Origin: Amphiura filiformis
Lineage: Eukaryota; Echinodermata; Ophiuroidea; Amphilepidida; Amphiuridae
Assembly: GCF_039555335.1 (NCBI RefSeq)
Contig: NC_092628.1
Location: 65,737,292 to 65,801,291, forward strand
Direction of reading: 5' to 3'
DNA length: 64,000 nt
The notes beneath the pieces are model-generated. The model ran no database searches. It saw only the letters and a program-made list of their open reading frames with translations, and was not told where the DNA came from. Below, in pieces: positions 1 to 12,700 of this stretch (its first letter is position 1; every line of letters starts with the position of its first letter). The translations under genes were made by a program, and so were the position numbers.

Positions 1-283
1 ATTCAACGAGGCCGAGTTGAATGGAACAGTTCATATTTCACCTCATGGAAATATTCTTTTCATTGAACGAATAAAAACATTCAATATTTGTTTTATATAA
101 CTCATAAGTAAGTTCCCTTGCTTCCACTTAATTTTATAAATCACCAGGAAAACAAAATAAATCAAAAGATATCTAAATGCATATTTATTTTAGAAGCAAC
201 ACCCGCACCTATAATTGGTGAGTCGAGGTGGAAACCTTGCGCAATGCGCTCATGCCTCTCTCAGCGTTGCTATGGTAGCTCCG

Positions 284-324
284 CGTCTGTGCAATGGAAA
301 ATCGACTATTGCACGGACGCGACA
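284..324. repeat. Short imperfect hairpin in FAM184 intron
   Basis: A 13-bp arm GCGTCTGTGCAAT faces ATTGCACGGACGC with one mismatch, across about a 15-base loop. It is probably the core of a small MITE. The rest of 1-459 is intron with no exon signal. Confidence 0.4.
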
Positions 325-459
325 TGCAATAGTCCTTTTGCAGCTGGCCCCTAAAAATAGCAGAAATAATCAATAGTAGTTGGTCAATCAAATGACAAGA
401 AACTTTGTATGAGTTATATAATATGTAATATATGTACTTTGTAATTCTCTCATCATTAG

Positions 460-744
460 GAGATGCAAAAGAAACTAGAAGATACAGATAACCGACTGAG
501 TAAAGAAAGAGATGCAGCCAAGTCCCTTCTTGAACAGACAGAGGCTGATTTGTCTGCAAAACTGAAAGCTGCAGCTGATGAATGTGAAAGAATGCAAAGG
601 ATATTGGAACAGAGTAAACAAGGCTTAGGATCAGCCAGCTCACATATAGAGAACTTATCACAGACTAATAATAGGTTAAAAACAGAATTAGAATCAACAC
701 AGAAAGAATTGAGGGAGTCTAAAGGCAAATCATTATCTGTTTCG
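460..744 (+). CDS. FAM184A: FAM184 exon (first in window), coiled coil
   Basis: 95 codons in phase 0 between an ATTAG acceptor and a GTAAGT donor. It encodes continuous coiled coil (EMQKKLEDTDNRLSKE near the start). The upstream exon is outside the window, so the Met at its second codon is internal, not the gene start. Confidence 0.85.
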
Positions 745-3700
745 GTAAGTATGATATATAGATCAACATCAGTAAAATTAAACATTCAGCTTTCTTTTGG
801 GAAATTATTGCATACTTAAAGGAGTCATTGAATTTCAACAAAATTAAACTACAGAGTATGATATGAAATAAAAAAACAACCTCATTTGTGTGGGTGTATG
901 TGCATGTCTGCGTGCAAAGCAGAAGTGCATGACCAAGATATACAATGTTTCATGTTGTAGTAAGTACATACCAGACATGCACATGGACGATGATTTCCAC
1001 GCAAATGGACATGAACCAAAACATACAAAATGCTTAGAACGTGTTCTTTCAATTACCGAGTATCTACTCAGTTCCATGCTCAAAGTAGAGAACATTCAGC
1101 TATGCAATATCTTAATTGTTGTGTTTATTTTGACAAAAAATGTAGCGGGACCAAAAAAGTGAAATGCAAGTTACTGTGGAATCAAGCCACATTTACATGC
1201 CTATTGCGATTCATTTCCTTGGTACACTAGTCGGATATAGTTTCTTGATAGATTACATCTTTGAGACAAAGCGTTTTATGTTTATTGCTCAATTCAAGAC
1301 AACTTTCACAGATCTGTTGGGAATAATTGCTGTATTGAAGCATGATGGTGACCTACTTATAACATAAACCATAAATGTTATTATAAAAAATATATTTAGT
1401 CGTATATTGGTAATAACACAGGATGTGTAGTTTAAGGGTGATCACTTCTTTGCATAAATATTAAGCATTACAAGTAGGATGTGGCCATGGAATGGGCTTA
1501 GGACTGGAGTGGGTTGAGCTTGTTGTATAAAATAGCTTAAAATATAGTACTCATAGTAGGAAAAATAACACAGAAAACTGAAATTGACTATTTCAAATTT
1601 TCTTCACCATTTTCCTATTCAGTCATTCAATGTAATATAACCATAGGAATTATATAAACATTGATATACTTGTAAGTCCAATTATGTAATATAATGCAAG
1701 ATGTTTTATTCATATCCATAACCTCATGAATATACGCTGTGCATGTGATCCAATCATAATTTGTTATTTGTAAATACGCGAACATAAATGGAGGTCATTA
1801 ATATTTCACAATTGACTGCAAAGTGCGTAATTGTTCCAATCTTGCACATAAATAACCTGTGTTTGCGTATCATTTCTTAATGTGCAAACAAGCATGCGTA
1901 ATCACCTTGAGTAAGCCCGGGTACTTGTTGATTGCATATTAAATGAGCATATTAATTAAAACAGTGAACGGAGAATACATTTTCAATAGTCTTTTAAAGC
2001 AAAAATGTTGTTACTTTCATGAAACAAATTTGTAAAATGGTGGTAATGAATGACAATAATAATTTTGCATCATCTGTTTTACGGTCATTGCGTGAAATTG
2101 TTGGGGTTTGTGATGGGCCTTTGTATTTTTCCTCGGAAGCTCACGCTCCCTCAGAAAATTACCTCGCCCAAAAACAGACCCTCTGATTTCCTGCAATGAC
2201 CTCAAAACAGATAGCATGCAGTTATTATTGTCTAAATATTTGTATCACCAGATATATCCCAGACCAGAGGTGCATGTAGTGTAAACATGCAATAAATTAT
2301 AATTTGAAAATATGCTTATTTGGCTCAAAATGAGGTTACACATCTGTTTATGCTCCCTGTATTGACACTTACAAAGAGAGTTTATTACAGCCAATGTGAG
2401 AAAGGGAGTAGATAATCTTTATCCGGTACTCTTTTTTAAAATTATTTCAGAACGAGTTGGATAAATTAAAGCATCTTCATGAAAGCAAGATGCTAGAAAT
2501 GAGAGAGGAATTAAAGAACCAATTAAATCAATTGTCTCAGGACCTGGATGGGAAATGGACGGATACACTTAGGTAAGTCACATGCATGGATGGTGTCTAT
2601 TTGTTGGTTTATATACAAATCTGTACTAATGCAATAGCCTGCATCAGCCAATTGTGCCACAGACAATTAGATACCACCTGATTGCTGTTTATCCAATCAG
2701 ATATTAAAAGTTGACATTTTTAAATATATTCAATTTCTAATTGCCAGCATTTAAACATTCTGCATTTTTAACCAACCCAAAGATCAGGCATCACTCATCG
2801 AAGATGTAAAAATGACACACAGATTCTGAATGTATAAATTTTTCATTCAAAAAACAGAAAAATGTTGCTGTGGTTGAAATACAATGTTGGCCAATGCAGT
2901 GTACACAAACAAATAAAGGGCAATATCTCAATCTAGTAAAGCCCTTAAGGAAATGCCTCGTCAATTGTCTCATACTTTAACACTATCCATGGGTGGAATT
3001 GGGTAGGAGGCATCAAGTTTATATCCTCCTGGTGAAGACTTGGATTTCCTTTTAATCTGTAGAAAGAGTTGAGATTCCAAGATTGGTGTCAAGCCTAGGT
3101 TAACACAAGGCATGTGTTGACCGAATAGGGAATCATTGATAGATTTGCAAGTCTGTAAGATGTATCCTACATAACAATCATTTCTTTTATAAGATACACT
3201 ATAAATACCCATTCTGTTTGGAAGGAAATAGTGTGAGTTGATGATTGCAAAAGAAAAAATCTTGTTTTATTGTTTTTGTTGATTTTGTTGTTGTTAATAT
3301 TGTTGATGATGCTGTTAACTCATTCAAACCATATATGACATGTTTGTCAATGTCCTGAGCATAAGATTAAATCACTTTACAAAATGAGTGTAAATGTCTC
3401 ATCCTGTTTTGTCATTCCCTTCTCAGGAAAGAATGTGAAACATTACGCAGTGAGCTAACACAGCAACACAGTGAAGATAAGAGGGCTGCCCTTAAACAAC
3501 TCAGTCTGATGAAAGAACAAGAATTGGAAGCAGCACGGACAGGATGGGAAATTAAAATACAAGAATTACATCAGCAGGTAGTACACACTAATCTTATTAT
3601 GACTGCCATCATGATGACAGATCATAGAGATGACAACACATCATTAAGCTACTTGCGGTTCCGCCATTATGCACTATGTGCGGGAGAGCCTCGAACTGGC

Positions 3701-6700
3701 AGCATACATGAATGGGAATTGAACTAGTCATAACGTTCTGTGTAAGGTTACATAATTCTTCCTTTCATGTATGCTGCCAGTTCGAGGCTCTCCCCATATA
3801 GTGCATAATGGCGAACTGCAAGTAGCTGAATGGGGATATGGGGTGCAAAATTTATCCCCTCCAAATTACTCACAAAAAGAGTCACATTAAATGCATACCA
3901 TTCCTGGAAGGAAGAATTACAAAAAGTCAACTGTAGTTTGAGTGTAAATGTATTTTTAAAGCCCCCCAGTCCATTTCTTTGGGAGTAATGTAAAGTTTTA
4001 CATGTATATTGATGTTTTCATTTTCTAAAAAAATCCGTAACAGTTGTGTCATGTTCCTTAACAAAGGCTCTGTATGTTCCATTATTTAGAGCTGCATGAA
4101 ATTGTAATATGATTTGGAATGACTGAAATGCATAGATAGCTTTCAAATCTTATTTTAACTTTCTTTTCGATATCAACAGCTGTCGTCTATTAAAGATAAC
4201 CTAGCCACTAAGTCAGAAAGAGCAATGAATGAGATGGTAGAACTTCAAAGAAGAGCTGATCAAGACTTAAATAAACTGAAATTTGAGATGACTGCAGCAG
4301 CCGAGGCCCATGCAAAGAAGATAGCTGAATTAGAAGCAGAACTGAACAAAGCTAAGCTTCAAAGCAAGGATCAACAGAGTCAGGCTTTGATGGTAGGATT
4401 TCCTGTGTGTGCTGCACTTGTTAGTAGTCCATTGGAAACGGATCTTTAGTTTTCTAATTCACTTTTTCAAAAGTAACTTTTCTTCATTTTGCACCTATCC
4501 AACGTGTTGTATATCCATAGGACATGCCTGGATAATATCTGAAAGTAACTAGACATCATTATAGAATTAAGAAAGTCCTTTCCTCTCCATTGGAAAGTGT
4601 CCAAGCAAATGAAAACCCTGATGAGGAAATGCAATATATTTTGCTATTTGTTTTGGTACATAATATTCCTTGTTAAATGCAAAGAAAAAATGCACAAAAA
4701 AGTTTGGCACAAAATAAATATTGATGTGGATGGATAATGGTAAACTACTGATCCATTTCCAGTGGCATGTAGCCATTGTCATTGGGTGTAGAATTAGAAT
4801 CTTAATTCCTTTCACTGTATACTGTGAACCATGCAGGGCATACTTTGATATGCTGCTGATTGACTACACACTTATCCCAGCCCATTTGGCTAATGTTGAC
4901 AGAGCACATGTACCAAGGGTAAAAGGAATTATGATTTGAATCTTAGTGATGTTGAAGTGATTAATTTGCTTGCTTACCTGAATGTATGCTTATTTGTCTG
5001 CTTGACTCAATCATTTGTCTTTATGTGACATGATCCAGCAAATGAGTCTTTTGTCAGGAAATAAATTTACTATTCTGAGTCTTTTGTCAGGAAATAAATT
5101 TACTATTCAATCAATTAAAGAACTAAGCATTATCAAACCTGAAAGTTAGTTCCAGGGCTTTTCATTGCCTGTGGAAGGACTTTCAATATGAAATTGAATC
5201 CTTATATCGACTGCATTTGAAATTATTTTGACTGCCATTTGACTCATTTTGCGTTATCAAATCACATCTGTTCACTCACACGTGACAGTCTATCACAGAT
5301 GGGTTGTAAAGCTAGGCTAAAGGCAGCACACCATTGATTGACTATTACTCTATTACAAAATATATATATCATTAAAATATATAAAAATATTAATATTAAT
5401 TGAGATAATTTGCCTATTGAGTCAACTTTTCAACCCATTTGTGGCTGCCAGTCACCCAGTCACATTTGCACTTTGTTGCTTCCTTGTTTGTCTATCAAAC
5501 CCTTACATGCATGCTTACCTATATCCGCTTATAAATGTGTCTGCTTACAAGCTTACTTTAAATTTAGCATCCTGTTGAACTACTTGTTGTACCTTGATAG
5601 ATGATATCATTGTGTTAATCTGTGCTTCAAACTTGCACTTACATGTCAAGACCCTCCTTAGTCTATTTGTATAAGATTAGGTTTAGAATGAAGGAATAAT
5701 GAACATTTTATAAATAGAGGTCAATTATTAATCTTTTTTACCCTGCTCAGGGTGGTAGTTGGCAGTTTACTAGCTTAAAATCTTACAATGTCAAGGTCAT
5801 GCCATGAGATGATACAACTATCCATACACAACAAACTGATGTATTGTATTCTTCAACGGCTAAAATAATCTGTAGATACCATTATTTTTATGTGGAACAA
5901 CTCTGCATTCCACCTTTATTGTTCCACATAAAATAATGGTATCTACCGTGTTATATCAGCTAGGCGATAGATACACGGCTGGGTCTCAAAACAATACTTT
6001 TATTCTCTAAATCAAATACCATTAAGGAAAAATTAAGGTCACAGTATGTATGGTTTCAGAAAATTGGGCTTTAAAACTGGGCATTTATTATTTGATTGGA
6101 GGATGAAGCAAAATGTTATCAGTGTTTTGCTGTGATTCAATCACTGCCTATGAGTTGTGCATGGAATTGAATGAATTGGAATAGAAACCGTATTTGAATT
6201 ATATCCAACTTGATAGTGATAAGTACACATTTGATTTCAACAAATGACCTTGCTTAAGAATAACTTTTAGATGCATTTAAACATTTAGGTATATTATACT
6301 AACTATATTGTATACGGTAGGTTTCAGTGCTTATTTCCTCATGAAACACGATAGCATTCTTTTCGTGGAAAAGTTTGCATCAGGGCTCAACATAGGAAAA
6401 CTTTTGTTTTGGTATTGTGGTAAAAATTGTAGACTTGAATTTTCATGTTTATAGATATCATTTAGAAATATGGTGTAATAATTATGTGAGGAAAAATGGC
6501 TCACTTGAGATGGTGGGTCTTTGTCAACTTCTTTTTTCAAATTGACCAGTTTGGTATTCCCAAAAATCATTGGCAAATTAAACCAAAACTTCATCACTAA
6601 ATGTCAGTATGCATGTTCAATAGACCTTTTCAAATCAGCTTTGGAAATGTTTGGAAAACCAGGTCACATACACAAGGTCCTTACGCTCATGAAAATTCAC

Positions 6701-9700
6701 ATAACGCTTGCCAGTGACATGCATTACATAAAGCACAACTAGCACTTGATGGAGAAGTTGTTGCATTGCTAACTAGCTTTGGGTAAGCAGTGCAGAGCCC
6801 CTTGTATTCTCAAAACAGCATCACACAAAGCTGGAGCAATGCCAACTACTCATGCACAGGAACGTTGTGAATGCGCATTGGCCATGAACGTTGATGACAT
6901 AGTTTTGGTTTCTTTTGCAGAGGATTTCAGGACATCAAAATGGTCAATACTTTTGATGGGAAATAGGGCATGTAGTCCTTGTGAGTCACATTGTTGACCA
7001 TGTACACATCATAAAAGTGCATCCGTTGTAACCCCGATCTTGTAGCTTACTTACATGAGCATACTAACCCAATCTTCAACAGCTGTCTTAAAATTGACAA
7101 AAAGTAATCAAAAACTTTATGATGTGTCTGTTCAGTCATCACTTACAGTCAACAACGTTGTACTTCTTTGATCTTGTCATTGCACCCTTTGTAGGTGCTG
7201 TTGTTGTTGTTATTAAATCAAGAATCAAGTAAAAAAAATTGTAATGCATTGTAGATGCCTTTACTCTTGATATGTTCCAAGGTCCATGATTACATTGTGT
7301 TGGACTGAGACGCTTAAGATGTTTTAGGCACTTATGATATGACACAAATTGGCAAACCATGACTTTTTACTGTTTTCCGCAAAATTTGCTGTTCTTTAAT
7401 TTACTTTATACTGGTAAAAACAAAGCAATGATTTTTTAATTCCCTTGGAAGATTAAATAAGTGATTTTTCATTTTAACACACATATGGATAGCACTTGTA
7501 ATCGAGTCCTAAGGAACCCTATCAGCTTTTATTACATTTGTTGTTTAACATTATATAATTTGGTTCACCTCAAGTTCGGTAGTGATTTGTGCGTATTTTG
7601 CTGGCCACAGTAGTGAATCGTGTGCTTAAAGTTAATTAAGCAGAGCGTACACTCACATGTACAAGGGCAGCAGTTTGTTGGCACGCTTGCGGCGCAACCG
7701 TGAAAAAGCATTGACGTCACTACCGAACTTAAAGCGAATCTATGTATAGAACTATTATTTTCTTGTGCATCAAAGAATTGAAAAGGATAAGAAGAATCCA
7801 TTAGCATTGGAAGGAGTGCCAATTTGGTTTTCTCTTTTGTGGTACTTATTAATATAATATGATTACACATTAGCATATATTTAATATGCAATGCCAAATG
7901 CATTTCTGTTCATACCGATCTACCCCACAAGTTGAAATATATCTTCATAGCTTCCTTCCTCTTATTTAGATTCTTTGATGTCTGTGCACGCTTTGTTGTA
8001 TAGTTTGTCATGTATTCCATGTTTTATGTGTAGTTTGCTGTTATTAATAATAAAAGTTGTATACATTCTGCTTTCATGTAGTTGCTAGTGTCCATGCATG
8101 CTTTGTGTTTCATGTTGTTGTTGTGTATTCATTTCATTTACATTGTGTGGATTTCAGGTTCATAGTGGTTGATATGTGCTAAATATTTCCAATCCAGAAA
8201 GTAATGTGTAAATATATATTTTATTCATATTGCATAGCACAACTTCCGATTCCAAAATTAATTGGTAGCTCAAAGTTTTAATGTGTGTGAAAATGATGTT
8301 TACAGTTGATACCATGAGCAAATTCTCTACAGAATGTCCACATAAAAGTACAAAGTAAATAGACCTCGTAAACTGTAGGTATGAGAATAATTATTTCAGC
8401 GCAATGCGTGTGTAAAATTTCTGTAAATGATTCTTTGGCGCACCAACTGCTGCACGATTTGTACTTGCCAAGCGCACCACGCTCTTTACGCATCAAATTT
8501 ATTTAACACGCAGTTCGTGTGACGCAAATTAAAGCATCAACCCACGATGCCACAGATTTGGTTTGTACTTCTATGTGGACAGACTGTAAAAAGGTTTTCA
8601 TTAAATTTTGATTTTTAAATCAATCTTGTCATACTTTTTATAATATCAAAAATTAAAACACAAAATACTTTGCTGTGACTTTAAAAAATCAAATTAATGG
8701 TTGACATTTCTGAAATAACCTGCTTTGTTTGGAAAAAGATATGTGAAACCTTTCTGGGGACCAAAAAAACACAGTTAACAGTAAACTGTAGGTATGAGAA
8801 TAATTATTTCAGCGCAATGCGTGTGTAAAATTTCTGTAAATGATTCTTTGGCGCACCAACTGCTGCACGATTTGTACTTGCCAAGCGCACCACGCTCTTT
8901 ACGCATCAAATTTATTTAACACGCAGTTCGTGTGACGCAAATTAAAGCATCAACCCACGATGCCACAGATTTGGTTTGTACTTCTATGTGGACAGACTGT
9001 AAAAAGGTTTTCATTAAATTTTGATTTTTAAATCAATCTTGTCATACTTTTATAATATCAAAAATTAAAACACAAAATACTGTGCTGTGACTTTAAAAAA
9101 TCAAATTAATGGTTGACATTTCTGAAATAACCTGCTTTGTTTGGAAAAAGATATGTGAAACCTTTCTGGGGACCAAAAAAACACAGTTAACATTAATGTG
9201 TTTATTATAAAAACATTTTAGAAGTTGCTGCTTTTCTAGAATCAGCATGCAAATTATTAATAGTCATCATAGTACATTACTTGTGGAAACCTCGATGATT
9301 AATTTATTACATGCATGGGATGATGTCACCAGTACATGATTGCATCAAACCTAGCACAGAACTCAAGGTCGTGAACTTCTTGTAATCATTCTAGATTTAC
9401 TGTCACAATCCTTGTACACTTGTTGCTTACGGTGTTGTAATTATATACTGCATGAAAACAGGATAAGGCACTTTATGCAACGTAATCAGCCATAAAGATG
9501 ATAATAATTGGTAATTTGATTCAATTAGCATTCACTGTGGGTGCTATGCACATGTTCCTTCCATATCAAAACGATGCACTTGTTGGCTGCTACATGTGTC
9601 TCATTTCAAATAATAACTAGGAATAAATACCAAGCTCATGTCAAGTGGAGGTCACTTCAAATCATTCCCAAGTGACATAGTTTAGGAAAGTTCTCTATAT

Positions 9701-12700
9701 TCCTATGCTATAGTCATGTGCCTTGGGAATGATTTGAAGTGACCTCCACTTGAGATGAATGTGGCATTTATTCTAAGCTATTTTGGGAAAAAAGAGACAT
9801 GTATAGCAGCCGCGAATATGAATGTACACAATTATCTGAAAAAGGTGGAAATGATTGTAACATAACATAAAAAGATATCCCTAGTGTTTACTTTGTTGAG
9901 AACATAAAATGTTACCTTAGTTAAATAGGGGGTTTTATCTTAAGTTGTAGAGACTTTGATGGTAATATGATGCAACTCCTCAGATGAGGTCACCTACTGA
10001 GGGACATGTTATGTAAACATATATCCATGGGAAGAAATCTTGACAATTGTACTCTTGAAATGTGAGTTGGAATTGGAAACATTTTTGTGTCACTTGTATA
10101 TTTGCCAATCTCAGGATCTGGAAGACAGACTTAGTAGTCAACATCTGCAAAATATGGCAGCACAAATAGAATCTCACAAGAAAGCTATTGAGTCTTTGGA
10201 AACCTCAGCTAAACAAGATAAGATGACAGCTTTGACTGAAATGACAAGAAAAACAACACAGAATTTAGGTATGTAAACTGAGTGCAGGTAAAAGAGTAAT
10301 ATAGGTTGTCGGCCTTTCATCATGTTGTGGCCCGGTACAAATATATTTGTGTGTACACGCTTTAGACAATATGTGCAGGGCACAGCGCATCACGCAACTT
10401 TTATCATGCATTGTCACAGTGTTTTGCGTTTGTACATGAAGGATCAAATGCTGAAGGCACCCAAATAGGCAGGTATATGACATTACAAAGATTACCTCTA
10501 TTGATGGTCGTGTATGAAACTCAAGACCAAATAAACCTTCTGTTTACTGTTCAATTAAAATATTTGAAAACAATAATTTGTATTTTTAAAATATGATGGA
10601 CAGGAATGTCCCTTGATATCGCACTAGACCACTCATGTTTTGCAATAAAGGAATTTTTAAGTTGATAACATATGTCGAAATCTATTTTATTTGGCTAAAT
10701 TTGAATGAAGCTACACAATGTCGAACATCAGATATTGTGTTTTAAATAGATTATTAAACTGTATTCCAAGGATGTCAAGTGCTATAGGGTAAAACTTTTT
10801 ACAAGAAATTGTTGCTGTAAATATGGTAAAACAATGATGCAAAGACACCTTCATGTTCATATGTGCTTTTAGTATGGGAGGATCACACCCTGTAGATATT
10901 ATAACTGACATTTCTTAACCAATTCAGATTAAAGTAGAGCAAAGCTATACATTTCATCTCTTGTCTTAGTATTTTATAACTTTTTATCAAGGTCTGAAAT
11001 GTATTTAGGATATAAAAGGAAATAAGAAAAGAAAAACAAAATATTTTAGGATACACATCTGCCCAACCAACCTAGTCCTAAAGTTGTAGAGGACAACCAA
11101 GCAATTTTGTCCTTGACATTGTTATTCTTACCTAGATGATTATAATTCTTGCAGCTGTGACATTCTATTTCTGCACATGAACTAAAAGTGACTTACCCCG
11201 TATAAGATAAAACATGTATGCACATATATCCATATCAAAAGGATGCACTTGTTGGCTGCTTCATGTAGGAATAAATGCCAGACTCATCTCAAGTGGAGGT
11301 CACTTCAAACCACAGCCCACAGAATTAGAGACAGAGAACCAGGACTCGGTCGCCATCTTGATACAGGCATGGATCAAAAATTGGGGGTATTCGGTTTCCA
11401 TCGGAATGCGCCTGAGGCATTCATTGTCATGCATGCACGACATGGATGATAGGCACATTTGAAAGACGCACTTGATGCGACATGCACGCGATTAGATGCT
11501 TCAGATGAGACGCATTATTGTTTTTGTTCGTCTCCACGCACCGTCGGCAAGGACCCGAATACCCCCAATTTTCTCCCCATAGCTGACGGCGCGATTGTAT
11601 GTGGCGGTATAGGGAGTCCAGGTTCTCCTTCTCTAATTCTGTGGATGAGCCTTATATTTATTCCTAGCTATTATGTAAAGAGATGTGTGTTGCAGCCAAC
11701 AAGTGCATCCTTTTGATATGGGATGTACACATATGATGTACAACCAAAATCAATCTGTCATTAGGCAACATCAATTTTCAAATTGATCATTTTGCATTGA
11801 AATATTGCAAATTGAACATATCAGTCCTCAGATATGTTTATTTCATAGTACTGCTCCAAACAATAAAAATACAAGAAAAGTTTAACACTCCTTATGATGA
11901 TATCAAAAAATCAACTTCGCCGATATCTGACTCATGTAGCCTGATAACTTGGCATGCTTACACTGTCTTGCTTATTTTCTGTTACTTATTTCACACAGAG
12001 AAACTAAAATTAGAACTTAGTCAGAGGCATATGGCTGAGATGGACCAGCTTTCAAGGGCTCATAAAACACAAATGGCTGCTGCTAAAATGGAGCTAGAAA
12101 GAGCAGTGGAGCTTAAAAACCAAAAGGTGAGATCAAATATCCTTGGTTGTGATTTGCACCATAAACCTCTATTAAGGTGTGCGTGGTTGGTGGGTTGGGG
12201 ATAGCTGGATGTTGCTGGGTTGGTAGGTGGGTGTTGAAGTTTATAGAAATATTGAAATTAGAGTAGCAAGTACAGTTTTGTTTTGAGAATAAAATGTGAA
12301 GATGTCTATTACTATCAGCAACATGTCTCATGATTAGTTACTTATCACAAATTCAAAAACAGTCTGTGTAGAAGATACGTACATGTATGTGATGATGGCA
12401 TGAAATTTAATTTTTATCCTTAATTAATAAACATATTATCATCATTATAACACAGGAAAGAGAACATCAGAATAGAATAGAAGACTTTCAAGATGATTTG
12501 AATCACAGAGATAGACACATACAAACCCTGGATGAACAAATAGCTGACATGAAATCCAAAGTGTCAGCTTTGAGAAAAGATTTAGAATTCAAAGGACATG
12601 AAATGCAAAGAATAAAAAGTGATGCTAATGATCAACTCAGGTAAGTTTGCATGCAAAAAATAACTGCTTTGTGAGAAGAGTGAGGCTGGTTACTTGCAGC

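Larger units (their letters stand above)
4393..10114. other. 5.7-kb FAM184 intron rich in small repeats
   Basis: No exon was seen here and exon phases on both sides fit directly. It holds a 33-bp direct repeat, hairpins at 5872-5946 and 7572-7730, a 412-bp tandem duplication and a foldback MITE at 9561-9822, each listed separately. The remaining sequence is unremarkable AT-rich intron. Confidence 0.6.

Noticed and set aside
118-354. FAM184 upstream exon at 118-354
   Set aside because: Composition and hairpin suggest a repeat; the frame lacks coiled-coil character and the true acceptor is at 459.
10040-10114. Coding start at 10040 upstream of the FAM184 exon
   Set aside because: Read-through of the intron; the acceptor TCTCAG before 10115 and the phase fit the preceding exon.
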